Shown here piece by piece: positions 34,188 through 43,444 of a stretch of 64,000 nucleotides of DNA. The notes under the pieces were generated by a model, which saw only the letters and a program-made list of their open reading frames with translations, did no database searches and had not been told where the DNA came from. The stretch is taken from NCBI GenBank assembly GCA_963746885.1, contig CAVVDM010000014.1, positions 248,001-312,000 of the forward strand. Direction: 5' to 3'. The translations under genes were made by a program, and so were the position numbers. The first letter of the stretch is position 1. Every line of letters begins with the position of its first letter. Source of the DNA: DATARH01 sp963746885 (GTDB lineage: Bacteria > Pseudomonadota > Alphaproteobacteria > ATCC43930 > CGMCC-115725).

Positions 34188-37071
34188 TATTGCGCGGCCG
34201 GCAAGGTGGAGACGGCGCGGCTGTCGATGTTTTCGGCGCAGCGCTGGCACAGATCGTCGTGCCCCGCGACATGGCCGACTTCCGGCAATACCCGCCAGCA
34301 GCGCTCGCAGCGCTCGCCCGCCGCCGCCGTAACGACCACCGCAATGCCGGGCAATTCGGCCAGCGCGAACGCCCCCTCGGGCGGTGCCTCGAAATGTGCC
34401 GTCGCGGCCGAGGTGATGCACAATTCGGCGAGATCGACGCCGCGCAACACGGGCATCAGGCGCTCTGGCAGATACACCGCGACCGCCGCCTGAAGGCTGG
34501 AGCCGATGTGCTTTGCCGCGCGTTCTAGTTCAAGCGCGCCGGTGACGACCCGGCGCAACTCGCGCAATTCGGCCCAGCGCGCCGCGAGCGCCGGATCCTG
34601 CCAGGCGCTCGGCACTTGCGGGAATGATTCGAGATGGATGCTGCGCTCCGGGGCGTCGCCATGGCGGGCGAGCCACGCCTCCTCGGCGGTGAAGCACAGG
34701 ATCGGCGCGAGCCAGCGCACGAGACAGTCGAAGGTGCGGTCGAGGACCGTGCGTGCCGCGCGGCGCGCCACATCGTCGGCGGCGTCGCAATAGAGCCGGT
34801 CCTTGCGGATGTCGAAATAGAACGCCGACAGGTCCACCGCGCAGAAATTATGCAGCGCGGTAAACAGGCCGTGGAAGTCGTAATCCTCGATCGCGGTGCG
34901 CACGGTCTGATCGAGCTCGGCGAGGCGATGCAGGACCCAGCGCTCGAGCTCCGGCATCTCCGTCGGCATCACAGTCTCGGCTTCGGAGAAGCCGGCGAGC
35001 GCACCCAGCAGGTAGCGCAATGTGTTGCGCAGCCGGCGATAGGCGTCGCCCATGTGCTTGAGGATCTCGGGACCGATCCGCAGGTCCTCGGCATAGTCGG
35101 AGGCGACCACCCACAGCCGCAGGATGTCGGCGCCGCTCTGTTTCATCACGTCCTGCGGCGCGATCACGTTGCCCAGCGATTTCGACATCTTGCGGCCCTC
35201 CTCGTCGAGCACGAAGCCGTGCGTCAGCACCGCCTCGTAGGGCGCGCGCCCGCGCGTGCCGCAGCTTTCGAGGAGCGAGGAATGGAACCAGCCGCGATGC
35301 TGGTCCGAGCCTTCGAGATAGAGCGAGGCCGGCCATTGCAATTCGGGCCGCTGTTCCAGCACGAAGGCGTGGGTCGAGCCGGAATCGAACCACACCTCGA
35401 TGATGTCGGTGACCTTGTCCCACTCCGCGGGGTCGTAGGCGTTGCCGAGGAACAGGGCCGGGTCGGTGGCGTACCAGGCATCGGCGCCGGCGCGCTCGAC
35501 CGCCGCGGCCACTCGCTCGACGACCGCGCCGTCGCGCAATGGCTCGCCGGTCTTGCGACTGACGAAGACCGGGATCGGCACGCCCCAGGCGCGCTGACGC
35601 GAGACGCACCAATCGGGCCGGCTCTCGATCATCGCGGCGATGCGGTTCTTGCCCTGCGGCGGGATCCAGCGGGTTTCGTCGATCGCCGTCAAGGCCTTCT
35701 GCCGCAAATCGTTGGCCGCCATGCTGATGAACCATTGCGGCGTGTTGCGGAAAATCAGCGGCGCCTTCGAGCGCCAGGAATGCGGGTAGGAATGGGTCAG
35801 CGTGCCGCGCGCCAAGAGGCCGCCGGCCGCCTCGACCGCGGCGATCACAACCGTGATCGGCGTCGCCCGGCTTGCCGTCGGGGCGATAGACCGCGTGGCC
35901 CGGCAAACAACGGCACCTGCGGCAGGTAGACCCCGTCCGGCCCGACCGTATCGGGCACCGCCAGCCCGTTGGCCTGGCCCAGTTCCCAGTCGTCGGCGCC
36001 GTGCCCGGGGGCGATATGCACAAGCCCGGTGCCGGTGTCGGCGACGACGAAATCGGCGGCAAGCAGCGGCACCGCGAAATCGTAGCCTTGGCCATGCAGC
36101 GGGTGGCGCGCAACGCTGCCCGCCAGCGCGGCGCCCGGCAGAGCGTTCAGGACGGTATGGCGTTCGATCCCGGCCTTCTGGCACACATCGTCGATCAGCG
36201 GCAGCGCCACCAGCAGTTTTTCGCCGGTCGACCGGCGCTCGGCATCGTAGGGGATCGCGCGGCTCCCCTCGGCCACCGCATCGACCTGGATCACAGCATA
36301 TTCGAGCTCGGCGCTGAACGCGATCGCGCGGTTGCCGGGGAGGGTCCACGGCGTCGTCGTCCAGATCACCGCCGCCGCGCCCTGCAGCGCCGGCTGGCTC
36401 GGGTGGGCGATCGGAAAGCGCACCCAGACCGTGTTCGAACGATGGTCGTGATATTCGACCTCTGCTTCGGCGAGCGCGGTCTGCTCGACGACCGACCACA
36501 ACACCGGCTTGGCGCCCTTGTAGAGCCCGCCATTCAACAGGAACTTGCCGATCTCGCGGACGATCTGCGCCTCGGCAGCAAAGCTCATCGTCAGGTAGGG
36601 GTTGTCCCAGTCGCCGACCACGCCGAGGCGCTGGAACTGCGCCTTCTGCTTTTCCACCCAGCCGGCCGCGAAATCGCGGCATTCCTGGCGGAACTGCGCG
36701 AGCGGCACGCTGTCCTTCGACTGTTTCTTGGCGCGGTATCGCTCCTCGACGATCCATTCGATCGGCAGGCCGTGGCAGTCCCAGCCGGGCACGTAGGGCG
36801 CGTCCTTGCCCGACATCTGCTGCGCCCGGTTGATCACGTCCTTCAGGATCTTGTTCAGCGCGTGGCCGAGATGGATGTCGCCGTTGGCGTAAGGCGGTCC
36901 GTCATGCAGCACGAATTTTTCCCGCCCGCGCGATTTTTCGCGCAGGCGCTTGTAAAGCTCCATCTCCTTCCAGCGCGCGACGAGCTTCGGCTCAAGCGTC
37001 GGCAGGCCGCCGCGCATCGGGAAATCGGTCTTGGGAAGGAAAACGGTCGGACGATAATCCGTCGGCATCAT
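34187..37071 (-). CDS. ileS: Isoleucyl-tRNA synthetase (two frameshifts near 35.9 kb)
   Basis: IleS joins isoleucine to tRNA-Ile. It has the HIGH motif in PPYANGDIHLGHALNK, the editing domain (WTTTPWTLPGNRAI), KMSKSLGN, and a C-terminal zinc site CERCWRVLPEVGH ... CQRCAENI. Length is about 960 residues, normal for the family. Between 35860 and 35905 the reading frame shifts twice: the first frame runs PLFAGPRGLSPRR whereas PLFAGHAVYRPDGKPG is expected, and the second later resumes as ITVVIAAVEAAGG. Because ileS is essential and no second copy is visible, assembly error is the likely cause. It lies upstream of lspA and downstream of ribF. Confidence 0.9.
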
Positions 37072-37109
37072 CAGCCCTTCGGGTGAATGCGGAAAACAGC
37101 GAAAGCCGC

Positions 37110-37133
37110 CCCGATCCTCAGCCGAGGATCGGG
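37110..37133 (-). terminator. Hairpin between ribF and ileS
   Basis: CCCGATCCTC (37110-37119) pairs with GAGGATCGGG (37124-37133) around an AGCC loop. It is about 100 bases beyond the ribF stop and 39 bases before the ileS start on the minus strand. No T run follows, so it could be a weak terminator or an ileS leader structure; no T-box features are visible. Confidence 0.4.
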
Positions 37134-37230
37134 CCCGTAATTCGCAGCATCCACCCGCGGCTCGTCAGCATGGCGCAGATATAGCAGCCGAGAGATGCAA
37201 ATTCGAGGGCGTTGTGCCGCGGCGGAGGCG

Positions 37231-38193
37231 TCAGTCGGGCGGGACGGCGGCCAGAATGGCGCGGGCGCGCGCGGCGTCTTCGGCGATCTGCGCCTTCAGC
37301 GCGTCGAGCCCGGCGAATTTGCGCTCCGGCCGGATGAAGTCGATCAACGAGACGCGCAGGTGGCGGCCGTAGAGATCGTCGTCGATGTCGAACAGATGCG
37401 CTTCGAGGCGCGGCTCGGGGGTGCCGACCGTGGGCCTCATGCCGATATTGGCGACGCCGTCGATCGCATGCCCGGCAAACGAATCGTCGCAGCCGTCCCC
37501 CGACACCCGCACCGCGTAGACCCCGAAGGCCGGGCGGAGGTATTCGCCGAGCCCGATATTGACGGTCGGAAAGCCGATCGTGCGGCCGCGCCGGTCGCCG
37601 ACCGCGACGCGACCGTCGATCTCCCAGAAGCGACCGAACTGCGTGGCGGCCTCGCGTGGGCGCCCGGCGCGCAGCAGTTCGCGGATATGGGTCGAGGAAT
37701 AAACCGCCGCATCGTCGCCGCGCACCGGCTCGACCACGGTGACGCCAAAGCCGCGCTCGGCGCCGGCGGCCCGCAGCAGGTCGATGGTGCCGCGGCGCCG
37801 GTTGCCGAAGGTGCAATCATGTCCGACGACGACGTGGGTGGCGCCGATCGCGCCGATCAGCAACTCGTCGATAAAGGCTTCGGCGCTCTTCTTCGCGAAG
37901 GCGAGGTCGAAATGCTGCACGAACAAGAGGTCGACGCCGAGCCGCGCGACCTCGCGCTCCTTGACGCGCAGCGGCGTCAGGCGGAAGGCTTCGCCCTCGG
38001 GCATGAAGACGCTGCGCGGGTGCGGCTCGAAGGTCAGCACCGCGGACGGCGCGCCGATGGCGCGGGCGCGGTCGCACGCAACGCCGATCAGCGCGGCGTG
38101 GCCTCGATGCAGGCCGTCGAAATTGCCGAGCGCCAGCACCGCGCCGCGCGGGTGGCTCGATCCTGAACCGGGGTGTCGGACGATGCGGAGCAC
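37231..38193 (-). CDS. ribF: Riboflavin kinase/FAD synthetase (RibF)
   Basis: Bifunctional enzyme that turns riboflavin into FMN and then FAD. The N-terminal nucleotidyltransferase domain has ALGNFDGLHRGHAALI and SSTHIRELL; the C-terminal kinase domain has GRTIGFPTVNIGL and GVYAVRV. Full length, 320 residues. The start is GTG 38193. ileS follows 160 bases downstream on the same strand, as in many bacteria. I see no FMN riboswitch before it. Confidence 0.93.
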   Translation of the reverse strand: MLRIVRHPGSGSSHPRGAVLALGNFDGLHRGHAALIGVACDRARAIGAPSAVLTFEPHPRSVFMPEGEAFRLTPLRVKEREVARLGVDLLFVQHFDLAFAKKSAEAFIDELLIGAIGATHVVVGHDCTFGNRRRGTIDLLRAAGAERGFGVTVVEPVRGDDAAVYSSTHIRELLRAGRPREAATQFGRFWEIDGRVAVGDRRGRTIGFPTVNIGLGEYLRPAFGVYAVRVSGDGCDDSFAGHAIDGVANIGMRPTVGTPEPRLEAHLFDIDDDLYGRHLRVSLIDFIRPERKFAGLDALKAQIAEDAARARAILAAVPPD

Positions 38194-38298
38194 GGCTGAA
38201 TTTATCGCCAGAATTCGCGAAACTCTTGTTGCCGCGAAAATAGCCGGTGGCGCCGTCGAGCGATAGTGTCAGCGCCGCCGACAGCAGGAGAATGCACA

Positions 38299-39336
38299 TT
38301 GGACGAGATGGCGGCGCCGCTGCGCGAGGCCTGGTATTACGCCGCGCCGAGCGCCGCGCTGCGGCGGGGAGGGGTGCTGAGCCGCATGATGCTCGGCGAG
38401 AAGGTGCTGATCGGCCGCGATCGGGCAGGCGCAGCTTTCGCGTTGCGCGACATTTGCCCGCACCGCGGCATGCCGCTCTCCGCCGGAACCTTCGACGGCA
38501 CCGAGATCGAGTGCTGCTACCACGGCTGGCGGTTTGCCTGCGACGGGCGCTGCGCCGCGATCCCCTCGCTGGTCGCGGGCCAGACCTTCGATCTCGCGCA
38601 TGTCGCGGTGCCGAGCTATGCGGCGCGCGAGGTGCAGGGCAATGTCTGGGTGTTCTTCGGCAGCGATCCGGCGGCGGCGCCCGACATCCCGCACCTCGAC
38701 GGTTTCGCCGAATCGGCGGCGCCCCGGCTCATCGAGACGATGCGCTTCGCCGCCGCCATCGACCACGCCGTGATCGGCCTGATGGATCCGGCCCACGGCC
38801 CCTTTGTGCACAGCGCCTGGTGGTGGCGCTCGCGGCGCTCGATGCACGAAAAGGCGAAGGCGTTCGCGCCCGCGCCGTGGGGCTTCGCGATGACCCGGCA
38901 CGCGCCGTCGAGCAATTCGCGGGCCTATCGTCTGCTCGGCGGCGCGCCGCAGACCGAGATCACCTTCCGGCTGCCCAGCGTGCGGGTCGAGCAGATCGTC
39001 GCCGGGCGTTACACGGTGACCAATCTGACCGCGCTGACGCCGATCGACGATAAGATCACAGAGGTCAATCATTGCATCTACTGGACGGCGCCGTGGCTCA
39101 CCGCGTTGAGGCCGCTACTGCGGCCGTATGTGCGCGCCTTTCTGCGCCAGGACCGCGACATCATGGTGCGCCAGCAGCAGGGCTTGCGGTTCGATCCTGT
39201 GTTGTCGCTGGTCGACGATGCCGACGCGCAGGCGCGCTGGTATTACCGGCTAAAGCAGGAATACCGGCGCGCCCGCGCCGAGGCGCGACCCTTTGCCAAC
39301 CCGGTCGAGCCGCGCACGCTGCGCTGGCGCAGTTGA
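38299..39336 (+). CDS. Rieske non-heme iron oxygenase
   Basis: A 345-residue oxygenase of the ring-hydroxylating type. The Rieske 2Fe-2S site is CPHRGMPLS and CCYHGWRF. The mononuclear iron site (a two-His-one-Asp triad) is visible in IDHAVIGLMDPAHGPFVHSAW. Such enzymes need a reductase, not adjacent here. The substrate is unknown. I choose TTG 38299, which gives MDEMAAPLREAWYYAA after AGGAGAATGCACA, a good ribosome-binding site; the GTG at 38266 upstream has none. The gene is divergent from ribF. Confidence 0.85.
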   Translation: MDEMAAPLREAWYYAAPSAALRRGGVLSRMMLGEKVLIGRDRAGAAFALRDICPHRGMPLSAGTFDGTEIECCYHGWRFACDGRCAAIPSLVAGQTFDLAHVAVPSYAAREVQGNVWVFFGSDPAAAPDIPHLDGFAESAAPRLIETMRFAAAIDHAVIGLMDPAHGPFVHSAWWWRSRRSMHEKAKAFAPAPWGFAMTRHAPSSNSRAYRLLGGAPQTEITFRLPSVRVEQIVAGRYTVTNLTALTPIDDKITEVNHCIYWTAPWLTALRPLLRPYVRAFLRQDRDIMVRQQQGLRFDPVLSLVDDADAQARWYYRLKQEYRRARAEARPFANPVEPRTLRWRS

Positions 39337-39358
39337 TTGCCGTTTGAGGAGAACATCC

Positions 39359-39766
39359 GTGACCGATGCGATCGATCGTGCGCTCGGCGAGATCCGGTTC
39401 GATGCCGACGGGCTGGTGCCGGCAATCGCCCAGCAGCACGACACCGGCGAAATCCTGATGGTGGCGTGGATGAGCCGCGAGGCGGTCCGCCTGACGCTCG
39501 CCGAGGGACGGGTCTGCTACTGGTCACGCTCGCGCCGGGCGCTGTGGCGCAAGGGCGAGACATCCGGGCAGATCCAGCACCTGCGCGAGCTGCGCCTCGA
39601 TTGCGACGGCGACACCGTGCTGCTGCTGGTCGACCAGCACGGCGTCGCCTGCCACACCGGCCGGCGCAGCTGCTTTTTCCGCGCCTGGCGGGGCGCCGAC
39701 TGGGCGGTGATCGCCGAGCCCGAAATCGCGCCGGAGCAGCTTTATCCGGGGTCAGCCCGGCGTTAG
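39359..39766 (+). CDS. hisI: Phosphoribosyl-AMP cyclohydrolase (HisI)
   Basis: HisI opens the adenine ring of phosphoribosyl-AMP in histidine synthesis. The 135-residue protein contains GLVPAIAQQHDTGEILMVAW, CYWSRSRRALWRKGETSG, LRLDCDGDTVLLLVDQ and the zinc Cys in ACHTGRRSCFF. GTG 39359 follows GAGGAGAACATCC, a strong ribosome-binding site; the longer frame does not. No other his genes are nearby. Convergent with the next minus-strand gene. Confidence 0.92.
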   Translation: MTDAIDRALGEIRFDADGLVPAIAQQHDTGEILMVAWMSREAVRLTLAEGRVCYWSRSRRALWRKGETSGQIQHLRELRLDCDGDTVLLLVDQHGVACHTGRRSCFFRAWRGADWAVIAEPEIAPEQLYPGSARR

Positions 39767-40234
39767 CGCGCCGGGCAGGACAGCGTCGCCTCGACCTGCC
39801 GCAGCAGGATCGGGTTGCGCGGCCGGTTGGCGCAGCGCGCGTTGTATTCGTTGACGCTGGCGTTATAGCGCTGCGTCACGCCGGACAGCTCGGTGAACTC
39901 GGGGCCGCTCTGGCGGCGAAACGCAGCGTCGCGCCGGGCCAGCAACTGGCGAAACTGGGCTACCGATTGCGGGTTGTTGACGTCGATCGTGGCGCGCTCG
40001 TGCTGCAATTGCGCGTCGAGTTCGCGCCACCTCGTCGCGGCTGGCGCCGTATTCGTGCTGTCGGGCGGTCAGGTCGGCGCCAAGCCTGCCGACACTCTGA
40101 TTGAGGCACAGGCAGGCGGCGATCTCCGAGGCTTCGGGAGAGGGCGGCGGGGCCTGCGCTTCCGCCGCCGGCGCTGCGGCAATCGCCGCCAGCCCGACCC
40201 ACAGCACTACCCGCCACGACATGGACCACCGCAT
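39763..40234 (-). CDS. Exported helical protein of unknown function (frameshifted near 40034)
   Basis: The frame at 40234 begins with a signal peptide (VVLWVGLAAIAAAPAAEAQA) and CLCLNQSVGRLGADL, then shifts to a frame reading QHERATIDVNNPQSVAQFRQ, GPEFTELSGVTQRYNASVNE and ARCANRPRNPILLRQVEATL, ending at 39763. Joined, the mature part of about 120 residues is helical with several Cys. I know no named family, although similar small periplasmic proteins occur in alphaproteobacteria. The break lies in a GC-rich run. Confidence 0.5.
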
Positions 40235-40391
40235 CCCAACCTCCCAAATGCGCTTGTGCAGCGCTCAAACGCAGCGCCGCCTTCAACGTTCCATAAGTGG
40301 ACAATAAATCAACGCGCCAGCCGATGCCATCGACAGCATCAGAGGGGAGGCCAGCGGCGATTGCGGTCGCGGCAGTGGCGCCGCGTCCGCC

Positions 40392-41249
40392 CTATCGCGC
40401 CATGATTACCGGGATGCGGCATTCCATGATCAGATGCCGGGTGGCGCCGCCAAAGATCATCTGCCGGATGCGGCTTTGCGTGTAGGCGCCCTTCAACATC
40501 AGGTCGGCGCCGGCCGCCATCGCCTCCTTGCAGGAACGATTCGCCCTGCGTCTTCTGTCGGCCGAAGGCGGCGCGCAGGCTGACCTTGAGGCCATGCGCT
40601 TCGAGGTTGCGCGCGAGTTCCTCGCCGGTGGGGCCGGGCTCGGGCATATGCTGCGGCCCGACCGCGACGACGACCACGTGGCTCGCCTGCTTGAGAAACG
40701 GCATGCCGAATGCGACCGTCAGTGCGGTCTCGGTGCTGCCGTTCCAGGCGACGGCGATCGTTTCGCCGAGAGTAGGTCCCGACTGCCCTCGGCACCATCA
40801 TCACCGGCCGGCCGCTTTCGAACAGCGCGTCCTCGAGCGTCGCCTCGGCAATCGAGGCGAGCTTCTCGGGCTGCTCGACGAGGATCAGATCGTAGACCCG
40901 GCCGATCATGCCGACGACCGCGTTCTGGCGGCCGTCCTCCTCGCGCCACGACGCGCTCGGGCTGTTGTCGTCCGGCGTCGGCGGGCCGATCGGCACGCCG
41001 TGCGGCGGTCATGAAATCGCGGAACAGACGGCGGGCGTGGTCGCGCCGCTCGTGGCCCTCGCGTTCCAGCGTGCGGTCGACCTCGGAGGAGATGGAAAAC
41101 CCCATCTCGCCGCCGAACACCACGGCGTATTCGGTGGTCAGGCTGTGCAGCCCGACGATGTGGCTGTTGAACCGGCGGGCGACCATCAACGCCGCTTCAA
41201 GCACCGGCCCGGCATTGCCGTCGCCGATCACGGCCAGCAAATTCTTCAT
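40392..41249 (-). CDS. Universal stress protein (UspA), tandem type (several frameshifts)
   Basis: Reading leftward through four frames gives a protein of about 280 residues with two Usp domains. The first starts MKNLLAVIGDGNAGPVLEAAL and passes through YDLILVEQPEKLASIAEATL and VMMVPRA; the second starts IAVAWNGSTETALTVAFGMP and ends with ADLMLKGAYTQSRIRQMIFG and HLIMECRIPVIMAR. The ends are ATG 41249 and TAG at 40392. The shifts fall near 41000, 40785 and 40540. UspA proteins bind ATP or nucleotides and respond to stress. The gene is isolated and a complete frame is likely after error correction. Confidence 0.75.
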
Positions 41250-41408
41250 GGTCCAACCCTGCTCCGCGTGATGCCGGCACGATTGCGAGGCACCGTTTAG
41301 CCTATAGTATCAGGCTTGTAGGTCGATTGCGAGAGCTCCACGGCTCGACGCCGCGGCGGCCCGCCGATGACATGTCGCCCCTCTCATTCTCGCAGGGATT
41401 GCCGGCTG

Positions 41409-42409
41409 ATGACGCGCGCGACACGGACATTCCTCGCGGCCGCGATCGGGCTTGTTGCGGCGCTGGCGCTGGCAGGCGCGGCCGGCGCGCAGGCCGTCAA
41501 TTTCGGCACGGACTGGAAGGCCGAGGCCGAGCACGGCGGCTACTACCAGGCGATCGCGACCGGCATCTACAAGCGCGCCGGGCTCGACGTAAAGCTGCGG
41601 CCGGGCGGGCCGCAGGTCAACCATGCACAGCTCCTGGCGGCCGGCGTGCTCGACTTCAATATCGCGTCGAACGGGTTCGTGCCGCTCAATTTCGTGCAGC
41701 AGAAGATCCCGATGGTCGCGGTCGCGGCGATCTTCCAGAAGGACCCCTCGGTGCTGATCGCCCATCCCGGCCAGGGCGACGACAGCCTCGCCGCGCTGAA
41801 AGGCAAGCCGATCATGATCGGCTCCGACACCCGCGTCACCAGCTGGCTCTTTCTGAAGCAGAAATTCGGCTACACCGACGATCAGATCCGGCCCTATACC
41901 TTCAGCGTGGCGCCGTTCCTCGCCGACCCCCAGGCGATCCAGCAGGGCTATCTGACGAGCGAGCCGTTCACGATCGAGAAGGCGGGAGTGAAGCCGGTGG
42001 TGCTGCTGCTCGCCGATGCCGGCTACAGCAGCTATGGCGGGCTGATCGAGACCTCGCAGAAGCTGGTGCACGACAAGCCCGATCTGGTGCAGCGCTTCGT
42101 CAATGCCAGCATCGAGGGCTGGTACACCTATCTTTACGGCGATCCGGCGCCGGGCAACGCGCTGATCAAGCACGACAATCCCGGAGATGACCGACGCGCT
42201 GCTCGCCTATGGCCGCGACAAGATGAAGGAGTACGGCATCGTCGACAGCGGCGACGCCAAGAAGATGGGCATCGGCGCGATGACCGACGCACGCTGGCAG
42301 GATTTCTTCGACGACGATGGCGAAGGCGGGGCTCTACCCCGCCGACCTCGATGTCCGCAGCGCCTACACGACGCAATTCGTCGACAAGAAGGTCGGCATG
42401 CGGCCCTGA
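41409..42409 (+). CDS. NMT1/SsuA-type ABC substrate-binding protein (frameshifted)
   Basis: The protein has a signal peptide (TFLAAAIGLVAALALAGAAG) and the two-lobe fold of NMT1/THI5-like binding proteins: TDWKAEAEHGGYYQAIATGI, LLAAGVLDFNIASNGFVPLN, KPIMIGSDTRVTSWLFLK and LTSEPFTIEKAGVKPVVLLL. The last part lies in two other frames (MTDALLAYGRDKMKEYGIVD, then AGLYPADLDVRSAYTTQFV and the end KKVGMRP), with shifts near 42180 and 42325. Such proteins bring nitrate, sulfonates or pyrimidine precursors to an ABC permease; no permease or ATPase gene is adjacent, so it is an orphan. The start is ATG 41409. Confidence 0.78.
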
Positions 42410-42450
42410 CCTTCGCTCCGGCCGGGGCCCGCCCGCCGTATTCGCCGCGT

Positions 42451-42774
42451 CTACTGCATCGTCGAGCGCGAGGTCGGGACGATGCGGGTGACCACCATCT
42501 TGTCGCGGTCGAGCAGGTCGGGGATCTGCGGGCCGATCTTGGTTTTCCAGAAATCGGTGTCGTAGACCGCCTTGTACAAGGCCTCGCGCTGCGCCTCAGA
42601 TTCGAAGCGGCGGATCCAGACATAGACCAATTCGTCGGTCTCGCCGCGGAAGCTGCCGCAGATCACCATGCCCTGCGCCACCTGGAACGGGATGATCTCC
42701 CCCTCCATCAGCTTCAGCCACGCCGCCATCTTGCCCGGCCGGACGTGGTATTGCCGCAGTTCGTAAAACGCCAT
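42451..42774 (-). CDS. NIPSNAP-family protein
   Basis: A 107-residue protein with the NIPSNAP/ferredoxin-like fold: YELRQYHVRPGKMAAWLKLM, then GSFRGETDELVYVWIRRFES and the helix ALYKAVYDTDFWKTKIG. These small cytoplasmic proteins form dimers; many have no known enzyme activity. The start is ATG 42774 and the length is usual. Confidence 0.85.
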   Translation of the reverse strand: MAFYELRQYHVRPGKMAAWLKLMEGEIIPFQVAQGMVICGSFRGETDELVYVWIRRFESEAQREALYKAVYDTDFWKTKIGPQIPDLLDRDKMVVTRIVPTSRSTMQ

Positions 42775-43078
42775 CGTGGTTCTCCCTCGGATCGATCGCG
42801 CCGCACGATAGCGCAGCAGCCCCCGGCCACGAAGCCGCGCGACGGAAGGGTGCGTTTAGCTGAAAATACAGCAGAAAAACAGCTAACCGGCCGGTCCCTC
42901 GCGCGCCCGCAATCCGCCCACAGAATTGCGATTTTGACTACAGATAGGCTGTGTTGCGCTATTGTCAACGAGCGGCGGCGGCGCGCTTGAAATTGAGCGC
43001 CAACAGGCGGCGCCAGCGCCTCCTCTTTGCAGGTGTCGGCCTGCCTCGGAACGACCGCCGAATGCTGCCCTCGTTCAG
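42775..43078. other. Intergenic region with a promoter-like site
   Basis: No coding frame is convincing. It holds a short A-rich patch (GAAAATACAGCAGAAAAACA) and a promoter-like site described separately. Confidence 0.4.
42934..42962 (+). promoter_or_regulatory. Candidate sigma70-type promoter
   Basis: TTGACT (42934-42939) and CGCTAT (42957-42962) are 17 bases apart, a good spacing. The pair is framed by the inverted pentamer TTGAC/GTCAA. It points rightward, with no annotated gene on the plus strand until 46765, so it could drive a small RNA or be coincidental. Confidence 0.3.
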
Positions 43079-43363
43079 TCAGGCCGCCTTCAACCGCTCC
43101 AGTTCGGTCTCAAACGCGAAGCGGAGTTGGGCGCCCTCGTCCTCCGGCAGCCACAGCGTCATCTGCGGAAAGATCGTGCGATACAGGGAAACGCGCGTCG
43201 GTTCCCACGGCAGAAGCTGCGCCGCCCGCGCCTCGGCAAGAATCTTGTGCAACCGCGCGCGGACCTTGTCGGGATCGGGGCGATAGGCCGGAGGGCGCGA
43301 ATCGCCGAACAGGTCAGGCTGCTCTTCCACCCTGAAAAGGTCGGGTTGCCCGTTGCGAACCAT
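43079..43363 (-). CDS. Small protein with two QPDLF (clamp-binding-like) motifs
   Basis: The 94-residue product begins MVRNGQPDLFRVEEQPDLFG, with two copies of QPDLF, close to the beta-clamp-binding consensus QL(S/D)LF. The rest is a helical domain (KVRARLHKILAEARAAQLLP, LRFAFETELERLKAA). Similar small proteins occur in many alphaproteobacteria, also without a known function. It lies between the promoter-like site and the restriction-modification gene on the same strand, and could have its own promoter. Sliding-clamp binding is an inference from the motif only. Confidence 0.6.
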   Translation of the reverse strand: MVRNGQPDLFRVEEQPDLFGDSRPPAYRPDPDKVRARLHKILAEARAAQLLPWEPTRVSLYRTIFPQMTLWLPEDEGAQLRFAFETELERLKAA

Positions 43364-43444
43364 GGGTTCTCCGCGTTTTCCGACGATTGACGCCTACTAT
43401 TATGCATCGCCGCGCCGCCATGCACGAGGCGCGGCGCAGCGTCA

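Noticed and set aside
41310..42173. Minus-strand open frame opposite the binding-protein gene
   Set aside because: Arg/Gly/Ala-rich antisense shadow; the plus-strand product has a signal peptide and family motifs.
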